From NCBI RefSeq assembly GCF_030246845.1, contig NZ_CP126889.1, positions 4,335,001 through 4,399,000 on the forward strand: a DNA stretch of 64,000 nt, given 5' to 3'. Shown here one piece after another: positions 1 to 9,406 of this stretch. A model generated the notes under the pieces. The model was not told the DNA's origin. It saw nothing but the letters and a program-made list of their open reading frames with translations, and searched no databases. The DNA comes from Enhydrobacter sp. GTDB taxonomy: Bacteria > Pseudomonadota > Alphaproteobacteria > Reyranellales > Reyranellaceae. The translations under genes and the position numbers were made by a program. How positions within the stretch are numbered: position 1 is the stretch's first letter; every line of letters begins with the position of its first letter.

Positions 1-1
1 G

Positions 2-573
2 CTGCAATGGCCAGGCCTCGCGGAGAGCGAGCGGCGGATCGGCGCCGAGGCGATGATGGGCGCGGTCCAGGCCGTCTACGACTTCCCCAAGCCGTCGATC
101 GCGCGCGTCCACGGCGCGGCGGTGGGCGGCGGCATCGGCCTGATGCTGGCCTGCGACTATGCGATCGTCGCTTCGACCGCGCGGTTCGGTCTCACCTCGG
201 CGCGCAACGGGCTGCTGGCTGCGATCGCGATCCCGGTGCTGATCGAGGCGGTGGGGCCGCGCGTGGCGCGCCAGCTCCTGATCCATGGCGGCACCTTCGA
301 CGCGGTCGAGGCCGAGCGTCTCGGTCTGGTCGATCGCGTGGTGGAGCCCGAGGCGCTCGAGGCCGTGAACACATTGGCGCGGGAGCTGAAGCTCGGCGCG
401 CCTTCGGTGCAGGCCCTGGTCAAGAAGCTCGTGCCGGCGATCGACGCATTGCCGCACGACTCCCGGTCGGCGGCGGTGCTCAGCCGGCATGTCGCCGAGC
501 AGTGCGTCACGGCGGAAGCACTCGAAGGCATGCAAGCGTTCCTGGACAAGCGCAAGCCGAGGTGGGCCGTCTG

Positions 574-574
<1 letters not shown>
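2..574 (+). CDS. Enoyl-CoA hydratase/isomerase (crotonase) family protein, start missing
   Basis: About 190 residues are visible; the frame is open to the left edge, so the N-terminal part lies outside the window. The crotonase oxyanion-hole segment is visible as HGAAVGGGIGL, followed by ACDYAIVAS and a typical C-terminal helix ending FLDKRKPRW. The family hydrates or isomerises acyl-CoA thioesters. Its stop overlaps the start of the methylcrotonyl-CoA carboxylase alpha gene by one base (TGATG), and HMG-CoA lyase lies 7 kb downstream. By context it is probably methylglutaconyl-CoA hydratase (LiuC/AtuE type) of leucine breakdown. The family call is firm; the substrate is inference from neighbours. 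Confidence 0.85.
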
Positions 575-2586
<2,012 letters not shown>

Positions 2587-2587
2587 G

Positions 2588-2680
2588 CCCATCGGCGCGC
2601 GCCACTAACAAGAAGCAAGCGCAGGCCCCCATCAGTGTCGTGTCATCCCGAGCACGGCTGGGGATCTTTCGCAGCACCGA
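2588..2680. repeat. Degenerate half-copy of the GTGTCATCCCGAGC palindromic repeat
   Basis: Carries the flank block GCGCGCCACTAACAAGAAG and then the left arm CAGTGTCGTGTCATCCCGAGC running into GGGGATCTTTCGCAG. The matching right arm (GGATCCCTCGC...GGGATGACAC) is missing. It lies between mccA and the LysR gene. Full copies are at 8583, 17131 and 52203. Confidence 0.75.
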
Positions 2681-2782
2681 CAGTGGCTCTTATGGACCGC
2701 CAGCCTCCGGCTCGCATTCATGAGCGCGCAGGATGCCGCGGTCTCGAAGATTGGCACGGGAATGGCGCGCGCCGATGACGTG

Positions 2783-3712
2783 TCAACGGCTCTTGCGGGC
2801 GAACAGGTCGAAGGTCAGCGACCGCAGCCAACAGTGGCCTTCGTCGCGGTGATAGCGTTCGTGCCAGTACTGCGCGATCTCGATGCGTGGCAGGCTGATC
2901 GGGCAGTCGAAGGCGACGAGGCCGAGCGGGCCGGCAAGGCGCCGGACGAGGTTGGCTGGCAGGGTGGCGACGCCGTCGGTCTCCGCCGCGACGATGGCGG
3001 CGGCGACGAAGCTCGGCACCCGCAGCAGAACGTTGGCGGACGGCACTTCGCCGGCGAGCGCGATCTGCTCGGCGCGATGCGCGGCGTGGCCGGTCTCCGA
3101 GGCCGTCACGAGAATGTGCGGCTCGGCCAGGAAGCCGCCGCGTGTCCGCATCCTCGCCAGGCGCTTGTGGGATTTGCGTGCGACGCTCAGATAACCGTCG
3201 AAGTAGAGCCTCTGACGCCGCAGGTGCCGGGCCGCGCCGGGGAAGGCGCCGAGCGCCAGGTCGGCGTCGCCGGCCTGCAATCTGGCCTCGAGCTGGTGCG
3301 CCTGCAGCGGCACCGCGCGGATGCCGATGCCGGGCGCGATGGCCGCGATCCGGCCGACGACCGGCGGCAGGAAGTGGATCATGCCGACGTCGGTCAGCAG
3401 CAGGCCGAACAGGCGCTCCGACCGCGCCGGATCGAAAGTGGCCACTCCACGATGCAGGTTGTCGGCCGCCGCCAGCAGCGCCTGCAGCCGCGGGGCGAGC
3501 TCCAGCATGCGACTGGTCGGCTGCATGGCCGGGCCCTCGCGAACGAACAGGGGATCGGAGAACCGCTCGCGCAGGCGCCGCAGCACCTTGCTGGCCGCAG
3601 GCTGGGTCGTGCCGACGAGCTCGGCCGTGCGGGTGAGGCTGCGCTCGTGCAGCAGCGTCGCGAGGAGGTGCAGCTCGGTCAGATCGAAATCGGTATATGC
3701 CATAGTAGACAT
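2783..3712 (-). CDS. LysR-family transcriptional regulator
   Basis: 309 residues. An N-terminal winged helix-turn-helix (about 6-65) contains LVGTTQPAASKVLRRLRE, followed by a periplasmic-binding-like effector domain. The open frame extends further upstream, but the ATG at 3712 has a GGGA nine bases before it and gives normal family length; the ATG at 3703 is also possible. It is divergent from the SsuA-like gene starting at 3801, with 88 bp between the two starts, and so probably regulates it. The effector is unknown. Confidence 0.85.
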   Translation of the reverse strand: MSTMAYTDFDLTELHLLATLLHERSLTRTAELVGTTQPAASKVLRRLRERFSDPLFVREGPAMQPTSRMLELAPRLQALLAAADNLHRGVATFDPARSERLFGLLLTDVGMIHFLPPVVGRIAAIAPGIGIRAVPLQAHQLEARLQAGDADLALGAFPGAARHLRRQRLYFDGYLSVARKSHKRLARMRTRGGFLAEPHILVTASETGHAAHRAEQIALAGEVPSANVLLRVPSFVAAAIVAAETDGVATLPANLVRRLAGPLGLVAFDCPISLPRIEIAQYWHERYHRDEGHCWLRSLTFDLFARKSR

Positions 3713-3753
3713 GTCGATCATTCCCAGTGGATCATGGCGGAAGTGACGCCCCG

Positions 3754-3776
3754 GGCATACCCTCCTGTCAAATGCC
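3754..3776. promoter_or_regulatory. Possible LysR operator, GGCAT-N13-ATGCC
   Basis: A five-base inverted repeat separated by 13 bases lies in the 88-bp gap between the divergent LysR gene and the SsuA-like gene, 25 bases before the latter's ATG. LysR regulators bind imperfect dyads of this kind. The arms are short and the N13 spacing differs from the usual T-N11-A, so this is tentative. Confidence 0.3.
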
Positions 3777-3800
3777 GGAAGGCCGGCCGAGGAGGAAGCC

Positions 3801-4679
3801 ATGGGCAAGTTCATCGTCGAGCCGCATTTCCGTCTCCAGGAGTGGGTCGCCGAGGAGAAGGGCTATTTCCGCACCGAGGGTCTCGACTACGAGTTCCGTG
3901 AGCTGATCCGCTCCACCGGCGGCCAGCATCACAACAAGGGTGCGCAGGGCGCGTTCCAGAGCATCGAAAAGGGCCGCGAGGCCGATGTGAGCTGCGCCTG
4001 TCACTGGACGGTGAACGTGGCGGCCTCCAACGGTCACGCCAGGCTCTATGCCGATGCCTATTCGGTGGCGCCGGCGGGGATCTTCGTGCCCGCCGACTCG
4101 TCGATCCGGTCGCCGGCCGACCTCGCCGACGTGCCGATCTCGGTCGGCTTCCAGTCGGGCAGCCACTATTCGACCATCCAGGCGCTGGAGCAGTACCTCG
4201 ACCGCCGGCAGATCGCGCTGACTTTCGAGGACGGCATGCTGTTCCGCCGCCTCGAGCAGTTGCTCGACGGAGGGAGCCGGGCGGCGGCGTTGTTCAGTGG
4301 CCCGTACTATCTCGCCGAGCAGCTCGGCTACCGCAAGGTGATCGACACCACCTTCATGATCGCGGCCATGATCAACGGCTCACCCGATCCCGAGGATGTG
4401 CGGCGCTATTTCCGCGCGCTGAAGCGCGCGCAGCGCGACATCGACCTGCGGCCGGAGCGCTACACGCACTACTACGTCAAGGAGTTTCCCGAGCGCTATC
4501 ACGCGCTCATGGATACGCGGCGCTGGGGGCCGGGCGAACGGATCGTGTTCGAAACCTACACCAAAGAGGTCTACGAGGAGTCCTTCGAGTGGATCGCCCG
4601 GCACGAGATCTTCGCCGAGGGCCGCATGGGCTCCGGCGACTACGACAAGGCGACGGTGTCGTTCGCCTCGGCACAGTAG
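3801..4679 (+). CDS. SsuA/THI5-like substrate-binding-fold protein without signal peptide
   Basis: 292 residues. It resembles the nitrate/sulfonate/taurine binding-protein fold: it begins at once with strand and helix (KFIVEPHFRLQEWVAEEKGYF), then has the lobe segments IRSPADLADVPISVGFQSGS and EQLGYRKVIDTTF. A strong Shine-Dalgarno (GAGGAGG) precedes the ATG at 3801. No signal peptide or lipobox is present, and no ABC permease or ATPase is adjacent. It is therefore either a cytoplasmic enzyme or sensor on this fold or an orphan binding protein. The divergent LysR gene probably controls it. The ligand cannot be read from the sequence. Confidence 0.7.
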   Translation: MGKFIVEPHFRLQEWVAEEKGYFRTEGLDYEFRELIRSTGGQHHNKGAQGAFQSIEKGREADVSCACHWTVNVAASNGHARLYADAYSVAPAGIFVPADSSIRSPADLADVPISVGFQSGSHYSTIQALEQYLDRRQIALTFEDGMLFRRLEQLLDGGSRAAALFSGPYYLAEQLGYRKVIDTTFMIAAMINGSPDPEDVRRYFRALKRAQRDIDLRPERYTHYYVKEFPERYHALMDTRRWGPGERIVFETYTKEVYEESFEWIARHEIFAEGRMGSGDYDKATVSFASAQ

Positions 4680-4681
4680 CG

Positions 4682-4768
4682 AAAGATCCCTCACTGTCGT
4701 TCGGGACGACACGTTCCTTGTTGCGGAAGATCGTGTCATCCCGAGGCGAGGGCGGGGGATCTTTCCAG
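4682..4768. repeat. Rearranged repeat: arms in inside-out order, terminator-like
   Basis: A degenerate right arm (AAAGATCCCTC...GGGACGACAC, 4682-4712) comes before a left arm (GTGTCATCCCGAG...GGGGGATCTTT, 4733-4764), the reverse of the other copies. The arms can still pair into a long imperfect hairpin. It lies exactly between two convergent genes (stops at 4679 and 4776), where it could end transcription from both sides. Confidence 0.65.
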
Positions 4769-4775
4769 CCGCTCG

Positions 4776-5705
4776 CTACTGCAGGAACTTGAGATACTGG
4801 CCGACGAAGTCGCAGCCGACATCCTTCGAATAGGCGTCGATCAGCTTCTTCGTGATCGTGCCCGGCGTCTTGCCGTCGCCTACCGGCGCGCCGTTGAAGC
4901 TCTTGACGGGCAGGATGCAGAGGCTGGTCGAGGTGAGGAACATCTCGTCGGCGTTGGCGGCGTCGAACAGGTCGATGTCGCCCTGCGTGCAGGCGATGCC
5001 GAGCCGCTTCGCCATGTCCATCGTCATCTGGCGCGAGACGCCCGGCAGGACATAGCGCTCCGACGGCGTCAGGAGCTGGCCCTCGCGCACGATGAAGATG
5101 TTGGAGCCCAGCCCCTCGGCGAGATTGCCGTGCTCGTCGAGCAGGATCGCCCAGGCGTCGGCGTTCAGCGCCTTCACCGGCTTCTCGGCCATGATCATGT
5201 TGAGGTAGTTGTGTGTCTTGGCGCGCGGCGAGAGCATCGAGGGCGCGGTGCGCCGCACCGTCGTCGTGATGACCTCGGCGCCGTCGCGATAGAGCCGGGC
5301 GCGCCGGGCCAGCGGCAGCGGCAGGACCTCGATCACGACATTGGGGCCCGTGTGCTCCCAGCCTTCGTCTCCCACCGCATCGACGCCGCGGCTGACCCGC
5401 TGGCCGACCCACCAGTCGCCGATCGCTGGCCGCAGATGCTCGTTCCTGGCCACGACCTCCTCGCTGTGCGTCACCATCTCCCTGGGCGACAGGCCAGGAT
5501 CGATCTGCAGGTAGCGCAGCGAACGGTAGAAGCGGTCGATGTGCTCCTTCAACCGGAAGGGACGACCCTCGAAGGTGCGGGTCATGTCGAACGCACCGTC
5601 GCCGTATTTCCAGCTCCGGTCGCGGAACGGAATCATCACCTGGCCTTCCGGCATGAACACGCCGTTGAACCAGGCGATGCGTTGGTTGCTGAGCTGCTGT
5701 GCCAT
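4776..5705 (-). CDS. Branched-chain-type (class IV) aminotransferase
   Basis: 309 residues, the normal length for the BCAT/D-amino-acid transaminase fold. N-terminal WFNGVFMPEGQ and DRSWKYGDGAFDMTRTFEG match the family; the PLP lysine is expected in AKTHNYLNM, and EGLGSNIFIV is the conserved motif that follows. The ATG is preceded by GAGGAGG. It transfers amino groups between amino acids and 2-oxo acids. Lying between leucine-degradation genes, it may carry out the first leucine step (to 4-methyl-2-oxopentanoate), but a D-amino acid or (R)-amine transaminase role cannot be excluded. It is divergent from nothing upstream and follows the LysR gene at 5729-6661 on the same strand. Confidence 0.82.
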   Translation of the reverse strand: MAQQLSNQRIAWFNGVFMPEGQVMIPFRDRSWKYGDGAFDMTRTFEGRPFRLKEHIDRFYRSLRYLQIDPGLSPREMVTHSEEVVARNEHLRPAIGDWWVGQRVSRGVDAVGDEGWEHTGPNVVIEVLPLPLARRARLYRDGAEVITTTVRRTAPSMLSPRAKTHNYLNMIMAEKPVKALNADAWAILLDEHGNLAEGLGSNIFIVREGQLLTPSERYVLPGVSRQMTMDMAKRLGIACTQGDIDLFDAANADEMFLTSTSLCILPVKSFNGAPVGDGKTPGTITKKLIDAYSKDVGCDFVGQYLKFLQ

Positions 5706-5728
5706 GACCGCCTCCTCGGGGCCGAACG

Positions 5729-6661
5729 CTAGCACGCCGCGCGCGGACGTCGATATGCGTCTGTCGGCTGGCTCGCCTGCGCGCGCAGGTGGCCGAGCAG
5801 CCACTGCGCATGGGCGGGCAGGGCGCGGGCGTCCTTCACGCACAGACGCAGACGACGCAGCGCCCAGGGATCGGTGAGAGGCACGATACGAATCGACATC
5901 GAGCGGCGGCAGCGAACGGCGGCCGCCTTGGGGACGACCGCGATGCCGATGCCGCCTTCGACCAGCCGGCACACGGCGTCGAAGCCGGGAAGACGCACGC
6001 GCAGCCTGAGCCGGCTGCCGGCGCGCGCCGCGTGGCCGTCGATGTGGTCCTGCAGGGCGGCACCCTCCGGCAGGCCGACATAGTCGTGGGCCAGCGTATC
6101 GGCGAAGGCAATGCGACGGCGGCGGGCCAGCGGATGCCTCGTCGGCGCCACGAGGACGAGCCGGTCCTCGGCGAAGGGGAAGGTCTCGAGCTCCGAGGCC
6201 GGGTCGACGGCGTCGGCGACGATGCCGATATCGGCGGCGCCGCGGGCGATGCTGCGCACGATCTCCGGGCTCGACCGTTCCTCGATCGCGAGATCGACGG
6301 TCGGATGGGCCGACAGGAAGGGTCCGAGCAGCGCCGGCAGGAATTCCTGCAGCGCCGCGGTGTTGGACAGCAGCCGGACGCGGCCGCGCAGGCCCTTGGC
6401 GAAGGCACCGAGCTCGCCGCGCATCAGCTCCAGTTGCCGAGTCACGATGCGGGCGTGATGGACGAGCGCGACGCCGGCCGGCGTTGGGTTGACGCCGCGC
6501 CGCTTGCGCTCGAACAGGGGGGCGCCCAGCACCTGCTCCATGTCGCGGATCCGTTCGCTCGCGGACGCCAGCGCGAGGCCGCTGCGCGCCGCGCCGTGGG
6601 TGATGCTTGCCGCCTCGGCCACGTTCAGGACCAGGCGCAGGTCGGTCAGGTCGAATCGCAT
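5729..6661 (-). CDS. LysR-family transcriptional regulator
   Basis: 310 residues with an N-terminal winged helix (MRFDLTDLRLVLNVAEAASI, then SGLALASASERIRDME) and a type 2 periplasmic-binding effector domain. It is divergent from the TauE/SafE permease gene; the 106-bp gap holds a perfect inverted repeat at 6688-6714. It most likely regulates that permease, itself, or the downstream aminotransferase 23 bp away on the same strand. The arginine-rich C-terminus (RRPRAAC) is unremarkable. No clear Shine-Dalgarno is visible before the ATG. Confidence 0.85.
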   Translation of the reverse strand: MRFDLTDLRLVLNVAEAASITHGAARSGLALASASERIRDMEQVLGAPLFERKRRGVNPTPAGVALVHHARIVTRQLELMRGELGAFAKGLRGRVRLLSNTAALQEFLPALLGPFLSAHPTVDLAIEERSSPEIVRSIARGAADIGIVADAVDPASELETFPFAEDRLVLVAPTRHPLARRRRIAFADTLAHDYVGLPEGAALQDHIDGHAARAGSRLRLRVRLPGFDAVCRLVEGGIGIAVVPKAAAVRCRRSMSIRIVPLTDPWALRRLRLCVKDARALPAHAQWLLGHLRAQASQPTDAYRRPRAAC

Positions 6662-6687
6662 GCGCGGTAGCTACGCTACGCCGATCG

Positions 6688-6714
6688 TCTGCCTTCGGCC
6701 AGACCGAAGGCAGA
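6688..6714. promoter_or_regulatory. Perfect 11-bp inverted repeat, candidate LysR operator
   Basis: TCTGCCTTCGG and its exact reverse complement CCGAAGGCAGA are separated by five bases. The element lies between the divergent LysR gene (start 6661) and the permease gene (start 6768), 26 bases from the regulator start. Size and position suit a LysR dimer or tetramer site. It could also form a transcript hairpin, but no T-run follows. Confidence 0.5.
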
Positions 6715-6767
6715 TCTCGCACCTTCCGCATTGTGCCGCGCGCGAGCAGAAGCGACGGTCCGCGCCC

Positions 6768-7508
6768 ATGACGGCGGGTGTCTGGTTTCTCTTCGGCTCG
6801 ATCTTCCTGCTGGCCGGCCTGGTCAAGGGCGTGATCGGCATGGGGCTGCCGACGGTGGCCATGGGTCTGCTGGCGCTGGCCCTGCCGCCGGCCGAGGCGG
6901 CGGCGATCGTCGTCGTGCCGTCGCTGGCGACGAACGTCTGGCAACTCGCGGCAGGGCCGCGCTTCGCCATCCTTGCGCGGCGGCTCTGGCCGATGATGCT
7001 GGCGGTGACCGTGGGCACGATCGCGGGAGCGGGCGTCATCGCCGGCGATGCATCGGGGCTGGCGGAAGCTTGTCTCGGCGCGGCGCTGGCGCTCTATGCC
7101 GCGGTCGGGCTGTCCGGCGTCAAGCTCGCTGTGGCGTGCGGGCGGGAGGCGTGGCTCGGGCCTGTGGTCGGCGCAACGACCGGTCTCGTCACCGGAGCGA
7201 CCGGCGTTTTCGTGATCCCGGCGGTGCCCTATCTCCAGGCGATCGGGCTGGAGAGGGACGAGCTGATCCAGGCGCTGGGCCTCTCCTTCACCGTTTCGAC
7301 GATCGCGCTCGCTCTTGGCCTGCTGCGCGTGGACGCCTGGCAGACCCACTCGATCGGCCTCTCGGCGCTGGCGCTCGTTCCGGCGCTCGCCGGCATGCAG
7401 TTGGGCCGGGCGCTGCGGCGGCGCATCGCTCCGGCGCGGTTTCGCACTGTGTTCTTCGCCGGCCTGCTGCTGCTCGGCCTGTATCTCGCGCTCCGGGGAT
7501 TGGCGTAG
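6768..7508 (+). CDS. TauE/SafE-family (TSUP) membrane permease
   Basis: 246 residues, almost entirely hydrophobic, with about eight predicted transmembrane helices in two repeats (GLVKGVIGMGLPTVAMGLL near the N-terminus and GATTGLVTGATGVFVIPAV in the second half). The family exports or imports small organic or sulfur anions such as sulfite, sulfoacetate or 2-oxo acids. The ATG at 6768 fits the start of the first helix; an upstream in-frame extension is not hydrophobic and is probably untranslated. It is divergent from a LysR gene and lies 26 bp before HMG-CoA lyase. Substrate unknown. Confidence 0.8.
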   Translation: MTAGVWFLFGSIFLLAGLVKGVIGMGLPTVAMGLLALALPPAEAAAIVVVPSLATNVWQLAAGPRFAILARRLWPMMLAVTVGTIAGAGVIAGDASGLAEACLGAALALYAAVGLSGVKLAVACGREAWLGPVVGATTGLVTGATGVFVIPAVPYLQAIGLERDELIQALGLSFTVSTIALALGLLRVDAWQTHSIGLSALALVPALAGMQLGRALRRRIAPARFRTVFFAGLLLLGLYLALRGLA

Positions 7509-7534
7509 AATGACGCCAACCCGGAGTGAGAACG

Positions 7535-8443
7535 ATGAGTTACCCCAAGCAGGTGCGGCTGGTCGAGGTCGGTCCGCGCGACGGCCTGCAGAACGAGGCC
7601 AAGCCCGTGTCGGTCGAGGCGAAGGTGGCGCTGATCGACGCGCTGTCGGCGGCCGGCCACACCGCGGTCGAGGCGGGGAGCTTCGTGTCGCCCAAATGGG
7701 TGCCGCAGATGGCCGACACTGACCGGGTGATGGCGGAGATCGAGCGCAAGCCCGGCGTCAGCTATCCGGTGCTGGTGCCCAACAAGCAGGGCATGAACGG
7801 CGCGGTCGAGGCGCGCTGTGCGGAGATCGCGGTCTTCACCGCCGCCTCCGAGGCCTTCTGCCGCAAGAACACCAACTGCTCGATCGACGAGAGCTTCGAA
7901 CGCTTCGCGCCGGTGATGGAAGCCGCGCAAAGGCACGGCATGAAGGTGCGCGGATACGTCTCGACCGTCATCGCCTGCCCTTATGACGGCAAGGTGTCGC
8001 CCGCCGAGGTCGCCGAGGTCTCCGAGCGGCTGTTCCGGATGGGCTGCTACGAGGTGTCGCTCGGCGACACGATCGGCGTCGGCACGCCCGCAGAGTGCGT
8101 CGCCATGGTCGAGGCGGTGGCGCAGAAGGTGCCGCGGGAGAAGCTGGCGGCGCATTTCCACGACACCTACGGCCAGTCGCTGGCCAACATCATGGCGGTG
8201 ATGGAACGCGGCATCGCCGTGTTCGACACTGCCGTCGCAGGGCTCGGCGGATGCCCCTACGCCAGGGGCGCGTCGGGCAATGTCGGTACCGAGGACGTGA
8301 TCTATCTCCTCAACGGGCTCGGCATCGCGCACGGCGTCGATCTCGAGACGGTCGCGAAAGCCGGCCGCGCCATCTGCGCCGAGCTCGGCCGCGAACCCGC
8401 CTCCAAGGTCGCGCAGGCCCTGAAAGCGAAGGCGGCGGTCTAG
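7535..8443 (+). CDS. mvaB: Hydroxymethylglutaryl-CoA lyase
   Basis: 302 residues with the DRE-TIM aldolase fold. The N-terminus RLVEVGPRDGLQNE holds the metal and catalytic Asp/Arg segment, HFHDTYGQ the metal histidines, and GLGGCPYARGASGNVGTED the family signature with its active-site cysteine. It cleaves HMG-CoA to acetyl-CoA and acetoacetate, the last step of leucine catabolism, matching the crotonase and mccA upstream. GGAG eight bases before the ATG at 7535 fixes the start; a GTG at 7526 is less likely. It follows the TSUP gene by 26 bp. Confidence 0.93.
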   Translation: MSYPKQVRLVEVGPRDGLQNEAKPVSVEAKVALIDALSAAGHTAVEAGSFVSPKWVPQMADTDRVMAEIERKPGVSYPVLVPNKQGMNGAVEARCAEIAVFTAASEAFCRKNTNCSIDESFERFAPVMEAAQRHGMKVRGYVSTVIACPYDGKVSPAEVAEVSERLFRMGCYEVSLGDTIGVGTPAECVAMVEAVAQKVPREKLAAHFHDTYGQSLANIMAVMERGIAVFDTAVAGLGGCPYARGASGNVGTEDVIYLLNGLGIAHGVDLETVAKAGRAICAELGREPASKVAQALKAKAAV

Positions 8444-8811
8444 CTTAGCTAGCCGAGCAACGTGCCCGCGCCGGGGCGCTTTGGCCCTGACACCGTATGA
8501 GCTCAACTGGAGTTGCGCGCCCCGATGAGCGTTCGGAGGAGCGCGCCACGAACGAGAAACAAGATCAGGCGCCGACCAGTGTCGTGTCATCCCGAGCGAA
8601 GCAAGGGATCGTTTATCGATGCAGCCAAAGATTCCTCGCTGCGCTCGGGATGACACAGCCTGTTGCGATCTTGGGCACCCGTTTCAATTCCGAAGGGTCG
8701 ACGCTGCCAGTGACCAACTCCAGTGGCGCAATCTTCGGATGAGGTGGCCCAAGACGAGCGGCTGCACGAACGTTCAAGACCGCCCGACTTGCCGGTGCCA
8801 CATCGGCAGCC
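8444..8811. other. 368-bp intergenic gap holding a full composite repeat
   Basis: No gene is credible here; short open frames are translations of the repeat. The gap contains flank block A (8498-8578) and the palindromic core (8583-8656), then about 150 bp of unremarkable sequence before the LysE-family gene. Confidence 0.7.
8498..8656. repeat. Full composite repeat copy (block A plus GTGTCATCCCGAGC palindrome)
   Basis: Block A begins TATGAGCTCAACTGGAGTTG and includes GAGCGCGCCACGAACGAGAAA. The core runs from GTGTCATCCCGAGCG (8585) to CGCTCGGGATGACAC (8656), with inner parts AGGGATC and GATTCCTCGCT. The core arms are near-perfect reverse complements. Its counterpart at 52127-52275 shares the same block order. 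Confidence 0.85.
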
Positions 8812-9405
8812 ATGGAGAGTCTACCCGGCTTCCTGGTGGCGGCGCTTGCACTCGCCGGCAGTCCCGGCCCGGCGACGCTCAGCCTCGCCGCGGCCGGCGC
8901 CGCCTTCGGAGCGCGCCGGGCGGCAGGCTATCTCGTCGGGGTCGTGCTGGGCATGGTGGCGGTGATGATCGTCACCGCAGCGGGCCTCGTCGGGTTGCTC
9001 CTGGCCGTGCCGGGCGCGACACTCCTCGTCACGGCCGCGGCAGCGGCTTACTTCCTCTGGCTTGCCTGGCACATTGCGGTCGCCCCGCCCTTGACCGACA
9101 CGGGCAGCGAGCGGCGGCCACCGCACTTCGCCGGCGGGTTCGGCCTGTCGCTGATCAATCCCAAGGGCTATGCGGCGATGGCGGCGCTGCTCTCGGGCTT
9201 CGTGCTGGTGCGCGAGCGATTCGAGCTCGATGTCATGCTCAAGATCGCCGTGCTCACGTCTCTGATCGCGGCGGTGAACGTGGCGTGGCTGCTGGCCGGA
9301 GCCCTTTTGACGCGCTCCTTCCGCGATGCGCGCACCAATCGGATCGTCAACGTCGCCTTCGCTGTCGCCTTGCTGGCATCCGTGGCGCTGGCGCTGCTGG
9401 CGTAG
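8812..9405 (+). CDS. LysE/RhtB-family amino acid exporter
   Basis: 197 residues with about six hydrophobic helices. The N-terminus carries the family pattern SPGPATLSLAAAGAAFG after the first helix, and GFGLSLINPKGYAAM in the middle. Family members export amino acids or related compounds across the inner membrane. Its stop is one base from the end of the convergent pbpC gene, leaving no room for a terminator. The ATG at 8812 begins the first helix; no clear Shine-Dalgarno is seen. Substrate unknown. Confidence 0.82.
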   Translation: MESLPGFLVAALALAGSPGPATLSLAAAGAAFGARRAAGYLVGVVLGMVAVMIVTAAGLVGLLLAVPGATLLVTAAAAAYFLWLAWHIAVAPPLTDTGSERRPPHFAGGFGLSLINPKGYAAMAALLSGFVLVRERFELDVMLKIAVLTSLIAAVNVAWLLAGALLTRSFRDARTNRIVNVAFAVALLASVALALLA

Positions 9406-9406
9406 C

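Noticed and set aside
7..573. Plus-strand N-terminal extension of mccA across the crotonase region
   Set aside because: The frame stays open, but the translation is Arg/Gly-rich noise; the crotonase occupies another frame and the mccA ATG overlaps its stop.
8497..8742. Small open frame of 81 codons
   Set aside because: It is a translation of the composite repeat (SSRAKQGIV, LAALGMT) and has no independent support.
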